From positions 1-12,469 of the forward strand of contig DASRNX010000235.1 of assembly GCA_035647175.1 (NCBI GenBank): a stretch of 12,469 nt of DNA, in the 5' to 3' direction. Of this stretch, positions 12,466 to 12,469 are shown in pieces (position 1 is the first letter of the stretch; each line of letters opens with the position of its first letter). Source of the DNA: UBA3941 sp035647175. GTDB lineage: Bacteria > Bacillota > Clostridia > Caldicoprobacterales > UBA3941. Below the pieces are notes generated by a model. The model made no database searches. It was not told the DNA's origin and saw only the letters and a list, made by a program, of their open reading frames with translations. Both the position numbers and the translations under genes were made by a program.

Positions 12466-12469
12466 GATG

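Noticed and set aside
12466..12469. Start codon of the next gene (ATG at 12467)
   Set aside because: It is one base after the rpmJ stop with no suitably spaced ribosome binding site, and may instead be part of the next gene's Shine-Dalgarno region; too little sequence remains to judge.
1..12469. Mobile element, defence system, CRISPR array or prophage
   Set aside because: Every long + strand frame is a conserved translation, secretion or processing gene in canonical order, with no integrase, transposase, spaced direct-repeat array or foreign composition break.

Overview
The window is a bacterial ribosomal-protein super-operon of the S10-spc type, read entirely on the + strand. It runs from the 3' end of tuf (EF-Tu) through rpsJ (S10) to rpmJ (L36). 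Gene order, strong AAGGAGG-type ribosome binding sites before nearly every gene, the zinc-binding S14, frequent GTG/TTG starts, and a KOW-domain protein between map and infA all point to a Gram-positive anaerobe of the Firmicutes, most likely class Clostridia. Base composition looks moderate (mid-40s % GC by eye). AGG/AGA dominate among arginine codons, as in several thermophilic or syntrophic clostridial lineages. I cannot name a genus.

Layout: 1-134 end of tuf; 135-320 intergenic region with a GC-rich hairpin, an 11-bp tandem duplication, a promoter and the rpsJ leader; 321-5551 the S10 segment (rpsJ, rplC, rplD, rplW, rplB, rpsS, rplV, rpsC, rplP, rpmC, rpsQ); 5586-10948 the spc segment (rplN, rplX, rplE, rpsZ, rpsH, rplF, rplR, rpsE, rpmD, rplO, secY); 10959-12465 the start of the alpha-type segment (map, a KOW-domain gene, infA, rpmJ). 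The next expected genes (rpsM, rpsK, rpsD, rpoA, rplQ) would lie beyond the right edge. No gene-free stretch exceeds 300 bases.

Functionally the cluster supplies large- and small-subunit proteins in bulk, the SecY channel that handles nascent membrane and secreted proteins, methionine aminopeptidase that trims new proteins, and initiation factor IF1. Most genes are 1-35 bp apart or overlap by 4-14 bp, so they are probably co-transcribed and translationally coupled. The exceptions are five longer gaps: tuf-rpsJ (186 bp), rpsJ-rplC (124), rplB-rpsS (74), rpsH-rplF (70) and KOW-infA (130). All of the non-coding structure I can see sits in these gaps.

I see no new biological system here: no defence island, mobile element, CRISPR array or unknown operon. 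The points worth checking are candidate Shine-Dalgarno-sequestering leaders before rpsJ and rpsS, a 10-bp inverted repeat before rplC, a tandem heptamer before rplF, the absence of adk between secY and map, and a cysteine-bearing L24. Gene starts were adjusted where an upstream in-frame codon was less plausible (rpsC, rpmC, rplE, rplO, the KOW gene, infA).
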